Positions 30,903 through 40,600 of a DNA stretch of 64,000 nt are shown one piece after another. This stretch comes from Bacteroides sp. (GTDB taxonomy: Bacteria > Bacteroidota > Bacteroidia > Bacteroidales > Bacteroidaceae). The notes beneath the pieces were generated by a model. That model was given only the letters and a program-made list of their open reading frames with translations, was not told the origin of the DNA and made no database searches. Both the position numbers and the translations under genes were made by a program. The stretch is taken from the NCBI GenBank assembly GCA_015060765.1, contig SUXW01000006.1:93062-157061 (forward strand), given 5' to 3'. Every line of letters starts with the position of its first letter. The first letter of the stretch is position 1.

Positions 30903-31646
30903 TCAGAGAATCATTAATAGAACAGAAAGAATCGTAACCACCTGTACGAACCTACGGAACGCCTTTTCGGGGAGCAGCCGCACGATCTTGACTCCTATTA
31001 CTGCCCCTACACCAATGACGGGCAACATCAACAAGTTCAGGCTAAGAGATTCCCAAGTAATATTCTTCCACACAAAGGCCTGCAACGGCACCTTCAGCAA
31101 ATTCACCACCAGGAAAAACCACGCATTGATACCGATGTATTCCATCTTTTCCTTCCGCATCGATAGCAGATACACCGACATCACGGGACCCGCCGCATTC
31201 CCTATCATCGTCGTGAACCCGCCCAGCAAGCCGAAGATAGCCGCATACCATCCCTTCTTCATCCATCGGTTTTCCTTTCCGAACACCTCGCTACCTATCA
31301 TCACCACCAGCGCCAGCATCAACGTCCACCCCATCAGTTGCCGGAATTGTCCGCCAGGCACAAACCTCTCCACACCTATAGCCATAAAAAAGCCCAGAAT
31401 GGCCGTGGGCAAGAGTTTTGCCACCTCCTTCCAGTCGGCTATCCTCTTGTAGTATGCCACCGCTATGATGTCGGCCATACAAAGCATAGGCAAGATGATG
31501 CCGGTAGACTCCTTTGCCCCGAAGGCCATGGCCAGCAACGGCACCATCATCAGCATGATGCCCTGCACTCCCGTTTTCGACATGCCTACGCACAAAGCGC
31601 CCAGCACTATCACGGCCCATTGCATGTATGTCAGCGTCTCTATCAT
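30903..31646 (-). CDS. TauE/SafE-family sulfite exporter-like membrane protein
   Basis: A 247-aa integral membrane protein with about seven to eight hydrophobic helices. Family features are the N-terminal GMSKTGVQGIMLMMVPLLA segment and the repeated GFTTMIGNAAGPVMSVYLL in the second half, an internal duplication typical of TauE/SafE transporters. These move small organosulfur or sulfite-type anions; the substrate here is not known. The 93-aa gene follows on the same strand. Confidence 0.88.
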   Translation of the reverse strand: MIETLTYMQWAVIVLGALCVGMSKTGVQGIMLMMVPLLAMAFGAKESTGIILPMLCMADIIAVAYYKRIADWKEVAKLLPTAILGFFMAIGVERFVPGGQFRQLMGWTLMLALVVMIGSEVFGKENRWMKKGWYAAIFGLLGGFTTMIGNAAGPVMSVYLLSMRKEKMEYIGINAWFFLVVNLLKVPLQAFVWKNITWESLSLNLLMLPVIGVGAVIGVKIVRLLPEKAFRRFVQVVTILSVLLMIL

Positions 31647-31676
31647 TTATCGGATTAGTGTCAAAACAAACATCCG

Positions 31677-32087
31677 TCAACAATAACGGACAGAACGTGA
31701 GCCAATAATTTTGGCTATATCATCCAATGCATGGTTGAGTGTCTCGATTTCGGTTTCGGTGAAGGTAGCCTTCTTGCCGTTCACCGTGCATCCGTTGATG
31801 CGTTGTGATAGCCACGATTGAGTACGTCCGAAATACTTTTTGGCGATGTAGGAAAGGTTCACGATTTCCAACACTTCTCCCATTTGGAGGCGATAGGTCA
31901 TTTCTTCCATTTCGGCAACATCATCCTCTATATTTTCCAGCTGACGGGCTACAAACTCTTCGATGATAGCTTCATCTTCAGGGGTCGTAGCCATGGCTTT
32001 GATTTGTTCGATTTGTGCCATACTTTCAGCGGTGAGTCCACCTATCATCACGGCTTCCAATTTCTTTAGTTCTTCCTGAATATTCAT
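31677..32087 (-). CDS. DUF5053 protein with helix-turn-helix-like C-terminus
   Basis: A 136-aa protein with an acidic, helical N-terminal half (about 1-65) and a C-terminal half (about 70-130) resembling a helix-turn-helix: NLSYIAKKYFGRTQSWLSQRINGCTVNG. It matches DUF5053, a small family found in Bacteroidetes chromosomes and, I believe, in phages and mobile elements. It is the second gene of a two-gene unit led by a 57-aa protein, with a dyad-bearing promoter upstream. It may bind that dyad and repress its own operon; this is inferred only. The unit abuts the degenerate end of the CRISPR locus. Confidence 0.78.
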   Translation of the reverse strand: MNIQEELKKLEAVMIGGLTAESMAQIEQIKAMATTPEDEAIIEEFVARQLENIEDDVAEMEEMTYRLQMGEVLEIVNLSYIAKKYFGRTQSWLSQRINGCTVNGKKATFTETEIETLNHALDDIAKIIGSRSVRYC

Positions 32088-32132
32088 ATGTGCAATTTAT
32101 TTTATTAGACTATGCCCCTTTCGAGGATTGTT

Positions 32133-32306
32133 TTACGACTTTTTTTCTAATTCTTTGAGTATTTCATCAATGTCATTCATTCGCTTTAGCAAGGCGTCTA
32201 TCTGACGTTCGAACTTTTTTACTCCCATTGCCCGTAACACATCGAGTTTTGCTTTTGTTTCCATCCGTTTGGAAAGCAATTGTTGCTTAATCTCATTTTT
32301 ATCCAT
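32133..32306 (-). CDS. 57-aa basic helical protein, unknown
   Basis: A short frame from the ATG at 32306 to the TAA at 32133. The product starts MDKNEIKQQLLSKRMETKAK and is very rich in Lys, Leu and Glu, with heptad-like spacing suggesting one or two long helices. A GTGGAGAA sequence 5' of the ATG can serve as ribosome-binding site, and a full promoter lies just upstream. The DUF5053 gene follows after 45 bp on the same strand. I recognise no family. Position, promoter and codon composition support it as a real gene. Confidence 0.62.
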   Translation of the reverse strand: MDKNEIKQQLLSKRMETKAKLDVLRAMGVKKFERQIDALLKRMNDIDEILKELEKKS

Positions 32307-32332
32307 TTCTCCACTTGCTTATTTTGACTACA

Positions 32333-32391
32333 CAAAGATAATAATGTTATCATTATTATCCAAATATTTCTGATAATATTTTCATTATTAT
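32333..32391 (-). promoter_or_regulatory. Promoter with dyad operator for the 57-aa/DUF5053 unit
   Basis: On the minus strand TTTG (32361-32364), a 20-bp spacer and TATCTTTG (32333-32340) make a consensus promoter. A 24-bp dyad with arms GATAATAATG and CATTATTATC (32337-32360) fills the spacer, where a bound protein would block polymerase. A related but weaker dyad lies at about 32371-32391 and touches the degenerate CRISPR repeat. Confidence 0.75.
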
Positions 32392-32435
32392 TAGATTTGC
32401 TTTCATATTAGTATCTTTGTTCCATTGGAAACAGC
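32389..32435 (+). repeat. Isolated degenerate CRISPR repeat
   Basis: This 47-bp copy matches the array repeat at 42 positions. Four of the first six bases differ (TATTAG in place of GTTGTG) and position 19 is A instead of T. The internal TATCTTTG -7 box and the 3' end are intact. It lies 1096 bp left of the first canonical repeat and seems to be the old terminal repeat of the array. Confidence 0.9.
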
Positions 32436-32533
32436 TCGTTCCATAGGTCGAAGTTCTTGAATACCTGGTTTCCTTCTGCATCGGTGTACGCCTTCAGCTT
32501 ATCGACCAATGCCTTATAAATGTTTGCTCTCAT
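32408..32533 (-). pseudogene. Truncated phage gene fragment (5' part), fused into the CRISPR repeat
   Basis: The frame starts with an ATG overlapping the stop of the virion-morphogenesis gene (ATGA), the usual coupling of phage structural genes. It encodes MRANIYKALVDKLKAYTDAE and continues to FDLWNE at 32436. There phage sequence ends and the CRISPR repeat begins, adding LFPMEQRY before a stop inside the repeat. Proteins with this start in Mu-like Bacteroides phages are, as I recall, longer head-tail or tail-completion proteins. The gene has therefore lost its 3' part exactly at the repeat edge. Confidence 0.75.
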
Positions 32534-33135
32534 ACGTCTTTAAATATTTTGATTGCGTTCTTTCCTGCTATTTCAAAAATGGCCGCTTCCAGCTCCGGAT
32601 GATTTCCGATGAACTGTCGTTTCGGTATCACTATCTTGCTGCCAATGGGTTTCAATGCCATGGCCCGATAGAACTCGGCGGCAGCTGTAAGTGTACGGTT
32701 CTTCTTGTTATTCCGTAAGTTCCCTTTCTTGTTTCTTTGGAAACGTTCATTAAAAGGTTTTTGCCCGTTTTTTGGTTTTTTGCTCCCTACGATTTGAAGA
32801 TACATCTTCCAGAAGTGCTGCTTCATCCCTTTGGTTACGGTGATGGTACCTCCCTCGTTATGGATGCTTGCGTATGGCAGGGTGGTTTCGAAAACAATCT
32901 TGTTTCCTTCTACCTTGCTGATGATACTCTTTCGGAGCGCACCCGTACCGGTAAGGATATTACGGGTATCGTCGTCATTGAATTTCCGTCGTGCCCACTT
33001 TTCATTGAAGAAGGCTTCACGCTGGAAATTCTTGTCGAACATCTCCGTAGCTTCTACCCGAATGTCTGAAATGGTGAGGTCGATGTATTGTTTCACCAAT
33101 TTTTCTAGGTCTTTTATTACTTTTTCACCTTCCAT
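32530..33135 (-). CDS. Phage virion morphogenesis protein (Mu gpG / HK97 gp10-like)
   Basis: A 201-aa protein, complete, with an N-terminal helical region and the typical core ILTGTGALRKSI followed by VFETTLPYASIHNEGG. This is the signature of phage virion-morphogenesis (tail completion) proteins. It is basic, with a Lys/Arg/Asn-rich loop (about 115-150) and a C-terminal helix. It is the only intact gene in the 1096-bp phage block between two CRISPR repeats. A TATTTTTG -7-like box lies at 33149-33156. Outside a phage it should have no role, so expression may be neutral or lost. Confidence 0.82.
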   Translation of the reverse strand: MEGEKVIKDLEKLVKQYIDLTISDIRVEATEMFDKNFQREAFFNEKWARRKFNDDDTRNILTGTGALRKSIISKVEGNKIVFETTLPYASIHNEGGTITVTKGMKQHFWKMYLQIVGSKKPKNGQKPFNERFQRNKKGNLRNNKKNRTLTAAAEFYRAMALKPIGSKIVIPKRQFIGNHPELEAAIFEIAGKNAIKIFKDV

Positions 33136-33202
33136 TGATTGTTAATTACAAAAATAACATTACCTTTGCAAAGAAGCATTGAAGGAATGGGCACCCGGCG
33201 CT

Positions 33203-33531
33203 TTAGTCCGACCGTCCGCCATCAGTGCTTTCTTCTTTTATATCATTCACTGAATACAAGTAAAACCTTACTCTTATACGTCCATTTTTCTTTGTTACTA
33301 CTTCTTTCGCCACATTCAAACGTACCCATTTACTGTGTATCTTGGTCTTGAAATAATAAAACTCTTGAATATTATCATCTCTATCATGAGTTAGAGAAGA
33401 TTTTTCAATATATTCAGAAGATTCGAGATATTTGCCTAAATCTTTTAAATCATCCTTCTTGACAATTTTAGTTCTCCCAAAAGTATCTGAATACAGATGT
33501 GAGTTCCCATTTTTGGAAAAACCGATATTTA
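33203..33531 (-). pseudogene. 3' remnant of a phage minor-head-type protein
   Basis: Reading on the minus strand from the edge of the first canonical repeat (33531), an open frame of 108 codons runs to a TAA at 33203-33205 with no in-frame ATG. It begins NIGFSKNGNSHLYSDTFGRT and contains IHSKWVRLNVAKEVV. I take it as the C-terminal domain of a Mu-F-like minor head protein, possibly of the LPD3-like nuclease-fold type. The gene order (head protein, virion morphogenesis, next structural gene) fits a Mu-like phage. Its 5' part is missing exactly at the repeat edge. Confidence 0.62.
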
Positions 33532-36031
33532 GTTGTGATTTGCTTTCATTTTAGTATCTTTGTTCCATTGGAAACAGCCATTATGTTCATATTTCCTTCT
33601 TAAAATTCGTTGTGATTTGCTTTCATTTTAGTATCTTTGTTCCATTGGAAACAGCTATAAAATGAATCTACAATGCCATCTAATGTTGTGATTTGCTTTC
33701 ATTTTAGTATCTTTGTTCCATTGGAAACAGCTCATTGTTCATTGACCATAATGATGGATTTGTTGTGATTTGCTTTCATTTTAGTATCTTTGTTCCATTG
33801 GAAACAGCGCTTTACTCAATTTTCTTCCGATGTACATGTTGTGATTTGCTTTCATTTTAGTATCTTTGTTCCATTGGAAACAGCTCAACACAGAATCTTT
33901 GTCGGGAAGATTATGTTGTGATTTGCTTTCATTTTAGTATCTTTGTTCCATTGGAAACAGCTTATATTTTATGCTAAATAAGAGAATTATGTTGTGATTT
34001 GCTTTCATTTTAGTATCTTTGTTCCATTGGAAACAGCTTCATCGAGGTATTGGAATCGTTCATGGAGGTTGTGATTTGCTTTCATTTTAGTATCTTTGTT
34101 CCATTGGAAACAGCCAATGACAGCTATATCCGTGACTTTGCCGAGTTGTGATTTGCTTTCATTTTAGTATCTTTGTTCCATTGGAAACAGCTGGGACATT
34201 TCGATTTGGACCCAGCCACACGTTGTGATTTGCTTTCATTTTAGTATCTTTGTTCCATTGGAAACAGCGATTGCTTCATGTGCAGCAGCTTAGCCCATGT
34301 TGTGATTTGCTTTCATTTTAGTATCTTTGTTCCATTGGAAACAGCTTCTCGTCCTACAATAGGAAAAGTGACACGTTGTGATTTGCTTTCATTTTAGTAT
34401 CTTTGTTCCATTGGAAACAGCGGCTCATGAATTGACGGACTGGCTGGCACGGTTGTGATTTGCTTTCATTTTAGTATCTTTGTTCCATTGGAAACAGCTT
34501 GTCATTAGCAAGTTCCTGACGCAAGACGGTTGTGATTTGCTTTCATTTTAGTATCTTTGTTCCATTGGAAACAGCTTGATTACGCAATTCTGCCAATGGA
34601 TTGTCGTTGTGATTTGCTTTCATTTTAGTATCTTTGTTCCATTGGAAACAGCTTTTTGGTGGAGAACCTCTGATTATTGAAGGTTGTGATTTGCTTTCAT
34701 TTTAGTATCTTTGTTCCATTGGAAACAGCTATTTGGGAGTTACCCCTAAAGGGGTCGGGGTTGTGATTTGCTTTCATTTTAGTATCTTTGTTCCATTGGA
34801 AACAGCCCGCCTTTGTTACTTTGATGTAATAAGCCAGTTGTGACTTGCTTTCATTTTAGTATCTTTGTTCCATTGGAAACAGCAACACCATGAATGATGA
34901 CTGGGGAACAAAAGTTGTGACTTGCTTTCATTTTAGTATCTTTGTTCCATTGGAAACAGCGACATCGACACGACCAAATGACCAACTCTCGTTGTGATTT
35001 GCTTTCATTTTAGTATCTTTGTTCCATTGGAAACAGCAAGACAAAAGAGGATCAACGATCCGACGTGTTGTGATTTGCTTTCATTTTAGTATCTTTGTTC
35101 CATTGGAAACAGCCTCATCTTCTGTAAGATTGGAAAATGATCCGTTGTGATTTGCTTTCATTTTAGTATCTTTGTTCCATTGGAAACAGCCGGTAAGATT
35201 GTCGGGTAAGGACTGAATCGTTGTGATTTGCTTTCATTTTAGTATCTTTGTTCCATTGGAAACAGCTTCTCATAAACTGTATTATTAAAGTTCCTGTTGT
35301 GATTTGCTTTCATTTTAGTATCTTTGTTCCATTGGAAACAGCCCATACAGGAGAGTTGTCTTCGATGCTTACGTTGTGATTTGCTTTCATTTTAGTATCT
35401 TTGTTCCATTGGAAACAGCCGTTGACAAGGTGGACGATACCGTCCGGCGTTGTGATTTGCTTTCATTTTAGTATCTTTGTTCCATTGGAAACAGCTCTCC
35501 TGAAAAATATGCTCAATGCAGAGAGTTGTGATTTGCTTTCATTTTAGTATCTTTGTTCCATTGGAAACAGCCTGATGTAACCGATACAGCCGACCTCTTC
35601 AGTTGTGATTTGCTTTCATTTTAGTATCTTTGTTCCATTGGAAACAGCAGCTCGTTCCAGTCCAGATATACAGATAAGTTGTGATTTGCTTTCATTTTAG
35701 TATCTTTGTTCCATTGGAAACAGCACTCTCCAGGTGTATAAGTTTCATTCCTGAGTTGTGATTTGCTTTCATTTTAGTATCTTTGTTCCATTGGAAACAG
35801 CTGTTACAAAGGCAAAGCTATTTTCTCTGCGTTGTGATTTGCTTTCATTTTAGTATCTTTGTTCCATTGGAAACAGCTTATGAACAAAATTGAATTGACT
35901 GCTGAGGGTTGTGATTTGCTTTCATTTTAGTATCTTTGTTCCATTGGAAACAGCTTCAAGAACTCGGAATATTCAACGTTCACTGTTGTGATTTGCTTTC
36001 ATTTTAGTATCTTTGTTCCATTGGAAACAGC
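33532..36031 (+). CRISPR. Type II-C CRISPR array, 33 repeats of 47 bp and 32 spacers
   Basis: Thirty-three copies of a 47-bp repeat start GTTGTGATTTGC and end CCATTGGAAACAGC. They alternate with 32 unique spacers, 21 of 30 nt and 11 of 29 nt. All copies are canonical except those at 34837 and 34914, which carry GTTGTGACTTGC. The repeat belongs to the Bacteroides type II-C class. Its 5' end pairs with the anti-repeats at 42040-42312 and so sets crRNA orientation as plus. Each repeat includes a GTTG-N19-TATCTTTG promoter. Several spacers read as coding sequence when translated, for example spacer 31 starting MNKIELTAE, as expected for phage or plasmid targets. Confidence 0.98.
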
Positions 36032-36106
36032 AGAATATTAGTATTTAGTTACTATTCAATGGGTTACACAACAAGTTAGAATCAAAAAAAGCAAACGTTT
36101 CCAAAC
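36032..36106. other. Presumed leader, cas-proximal end of the array
   Basis: An AT-rich stretch of 75 bp lies between the last repeat and the cas terminator. The opposite end carries the degenerate repeat, so new spacers are most likely added here. No promoter reading into the array in the minus direction stands out. Confidence 0.45.
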
Positions 36107-36133
36107 AAAAAATCCCGCTAATCATGCGGGATT
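36107..36133 (-). terminator. Intrinsic terminator of the cas operon
   Basis: On the minus strand an 8-bp stem AATCCCGC/GCGGGATT (36126-36133 with 36111-36118) with a 7-nt loop is followed by a T run just after the cas2 stop. Confidence 0.88.
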
Positions 36134-36139
36134 TTCTGT

Positions 36140-37401
<1,262 letters not shown>

Positions 37402-37464
37402 AGGCAACTGTATTTAACGGTTAATATGCAATATTCCTTTCTACCTACCGATCACCCCTCATTT

Positions 37465-37493
37465 CGAACTGTTGCAAAAAATGCAACAGTTCG
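37465..37493. other. Perfect hairpin between cas9 and cas1
   Basis: CGAACTGTTGCA and its exact complement (37465-37476 with 37482-37493) flank a 5-nt loop. There is no T run on either strand, so a standard terminator is unlikely. It could modulate cas1-cas2 output relative to cas9 or protect an mRNA end. Confidence 0.7.
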
Positions 37494-37554
37494 ATTTTCC
37501 TACAATTCATCACTTTCAGGGACATTTTTGATTTATCGCGAAATAGTTGATTTA

Positions 37555-37641
37555 TTACGCTGACAACAATTCTTCCATTTGGTCAGTAGTCAACCAAACG
37601 ATTTCATTGGCAACCGTTACTTCTATCCAACTTTCTCCATT
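37555..37641 (-). pseudogene. Remnant of a RhuM/Fic-type N-terminus
   Basis: A 28-codon open stretch ending in TAA reads WIEVTVANEIVWLTTDQMEE and then LLSA. It resembles the start of RhuM-type virulence or Fic-associated proteins (pattern IEV...E.VWLTQ.QMAELF). It has no ATG of its own and no continuation, so it looks like decayed DNA between cas9 and cas1. Confidence 0.4.
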
Positions 37642-37682
37642 TTACGTTTGATTGAAATTGATTTTGACCAGCATCCCTTGTG

Positions 37683-40600
37683 TCAATCTATAAAATGAAT
37701 TCTTCCTATATCATCTACTTTAAAATCACGCCCTTCAATCAAGAATTTCATTGATGTAAAACCACAAGTCTGTAATTTATTATCATCACCTCCGGTTAAA
37801 TGTGACTTGTAATGTAAACGGTCATTAAATCTTTGTACTACATATAGGCACATACTTAATTCTTCTATAGTCTTTTCGTATAACTCTTTTGGGGTTTTCT
37901 CCCACTTCAAAAGTCTTGTTCCTTTTTGAATAACAGCTAATAGATTATAAACATCACTTTTATATTCCAATTTATTATAATAAGGCTCATTCACCAAATC
38001 TTTAACATTTTTAATTCTGTATGTACCATCAGCATTTTTCTCTTGTCGCAATTTGGCAACCTCTAGAAAATTCACTATTCTTGATTTGTACAAAACCTTG
38101 CCATTTTTCGTTTTCCCATACAATAAAAGTAAATAATTGTCATCATTTTGCACATAAACATTTTTCTTATATGCCTTGTTGGCTAAATTTATAGTCTTCT
38201 TTGTTGATTCGTATATTTGCTTTTTGATTGCTAAAGATGTGCCGAATGTCAAATAACTCCCTCCTCCAGATTTCACTCTACATCTCACGTGACGTATAGG
38301 ACACAATTTTCGTCCATGTTTGTTAGACTTGATTTCATTACCATCCTTATCAAGCATCCAAAACTCTCCAGTAATAGCTTCTTTGTATGATTTTCCTTCA
38401 GCTTTACGTCTTTCTATAATACGACATATAGACATTCTTACATTAGGGTCTATTATAATCTTATCAGCATCACCTTCTTTTATATCTTTAATAGGAATTC
38501 TCATTACAATCATAGGATCGCTATCATCATATACAAAACATCCATTCTCTTTTTTTGGCATACCATTCTCGTCTGTAACTGGATATTTGATCGCTCCAAA
38601 ATAATGATCTTTATGCAATGAAGCCCTTATGCTATCACCAGTAGAAATATGCGGATGTACACTTCCATCTTTGTGTTTGAATAAAGTGACCTTCCCTCGC
38701 TTGCGAATAATTTTCTTTGCAGGTACAAGTGTTTTATCCGAAGAATGATAATTAACCAAAACTTGAGATTCGATAAGAGAAACCATCTTGCCAATATCAT
38801 CAATATGACAATCTGTTATTTCTCGATCCAACTCATTTGTATAATACTCTTTCTCACAACCTTGAGCCTCCTCTTTTTGATAAAATAGTTTAAGCATACG
38901 CTCACGTTTTGCCGGCACAGGAATTAAAGTAAGCATCAGAGCATCAATAGCATGGTGCGACAAGAGGTCACGACTCTTCTTCTCATCGACTTTTTGTATA
39001 CCCAAAATTTTTCGAAAAAGAGCAGTCACTTCACCTTTTTGAACATCAACATTATGAAACAAGCTCTTCAGATATATTGCTGTATGGCGAGTAATGAGTC
39101 CGGTATCTATCAACTGACGATTGCGGAATCCATCGGTTACTTCAATTTGCTTGAAGTGTTGAAGTTTAGTATCCCAATAATCAAGCTCCATCTGCCACAG
39201 ATGCATTTGGCGAATGCATTGGTCTTTTCGGGCTTTATCTATAGCCTTTCGGGAACGTGCTTTCCATGCTGAAACATTATCTTCTATGCGTTCGACAAGG
39301 TCTTCCCATCTTTTCAGACGAGGACGTATAGCTGTATATATTCTACCATTTATGACTTCATCTTTTTCATAATTTGGCAATTGGGTCGGGAAAAGATTTC
39401 CTTTAATTTTACCATTATAGTAAGCATCACAAATAGTCAGATTTGACAATGAATTATCATAGGAAATGCTTCTCGGAATAGTATGTTCTATTTCAATTCT
39501 GTCATCCTCACCAAATAATTCTGAAAGACTAATAACACGGCCAGTATATATACAAACACAACCTTGTTCTTTCCATAGTTTATACTTCTTTATGTCTTTC
39601 CCATACATATAATTAGTATAGATTTTATCATAATCGTCTTGCTGCTCAAAAAAGAAACGAGCTTTATCTAAATCCTTGTCTGACCAATCTCTATTTGGGA
39701 AAAATTCTTGTAATGCTGCTACAATCTCTTTATGTTCATTTTCTCTATTCTTCTGATATTCCCTAATAGCCCATCGCATATTAGCATCATTGAAGTTTCT
39801 TGTTGTTTCAATGACAACCCTTGTATCTTCCGGATCTATAATATTATTCTCAATCAACGCATTAACCTTTTTACGAATAATCTGTAAAGTTCGTAATGCT
39901 ACAGGATTCTTAATCGCCCCAATATTGGGAGTTCCTAGTAAGCACTTCGATGTATTTTCCACATATTGAATAGAATATTTTGACAATTCAGAATGATGAT
40001 ATAACCTATCAAAATTATACGAATTCCCCAAGAATTCGCTTAAGGCCTTCCTAATCTTATCACCCAACTTAGGAGTATGGATATAATCACGATTGTTATC
40101 ACTGAAGAAACTTTGATAGAGTGTATCAACTTGGTTTAAAATAGCATTTTGTTCTTCCGTATTCATTCTACACCAAGTATATTTACCTATATACTGTACA
40201 ACCGCATTTAGCACATCATTTTTATCAGATTCATCTAAGACATAATTATAGTCTTTATAGGCAAAAACACCCATGGAATCTCCTAACGACTTATAGTTTG
40301 CAATAAGTCGATTAGTAATGTCACAAATTGTTTTTTGCTTCTTGGTCTGCTGCTTAACATCATTAAAAATATCAAGTATTTTGGGTAAGTATTCTTTTTC
40401 TTGATCGTTCCATTGTTCAAGACCTATAATATCAGGCAATTTGGCTAACATAACAGCATCAGAATAACCTAAGCCTTTGCGCAAAAAATAATTGATGTTT
40501 TTTATAGCTTTAAGGCTGAGCATTGCATAACCTTCCCTTATGTCACCCCATATCCGTATAAGTTGCTTGCTCTTATCTTCATCCCACTTTAACTTGTCTG

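Noticed and set aside
32436..33531. A resident prophage or an insertion sequence beside the array
   Set aside because: There is no integrase, transposase, terminal repeat or target duplication; the block is a bare slice of a structural operon with both ends at repeat edges.
37465..37493. Intrinsic terminator for cas9
   Set aside because: The stem is perfect but no T run follows on either strand, so it is listed as a hairpin of unknown role.
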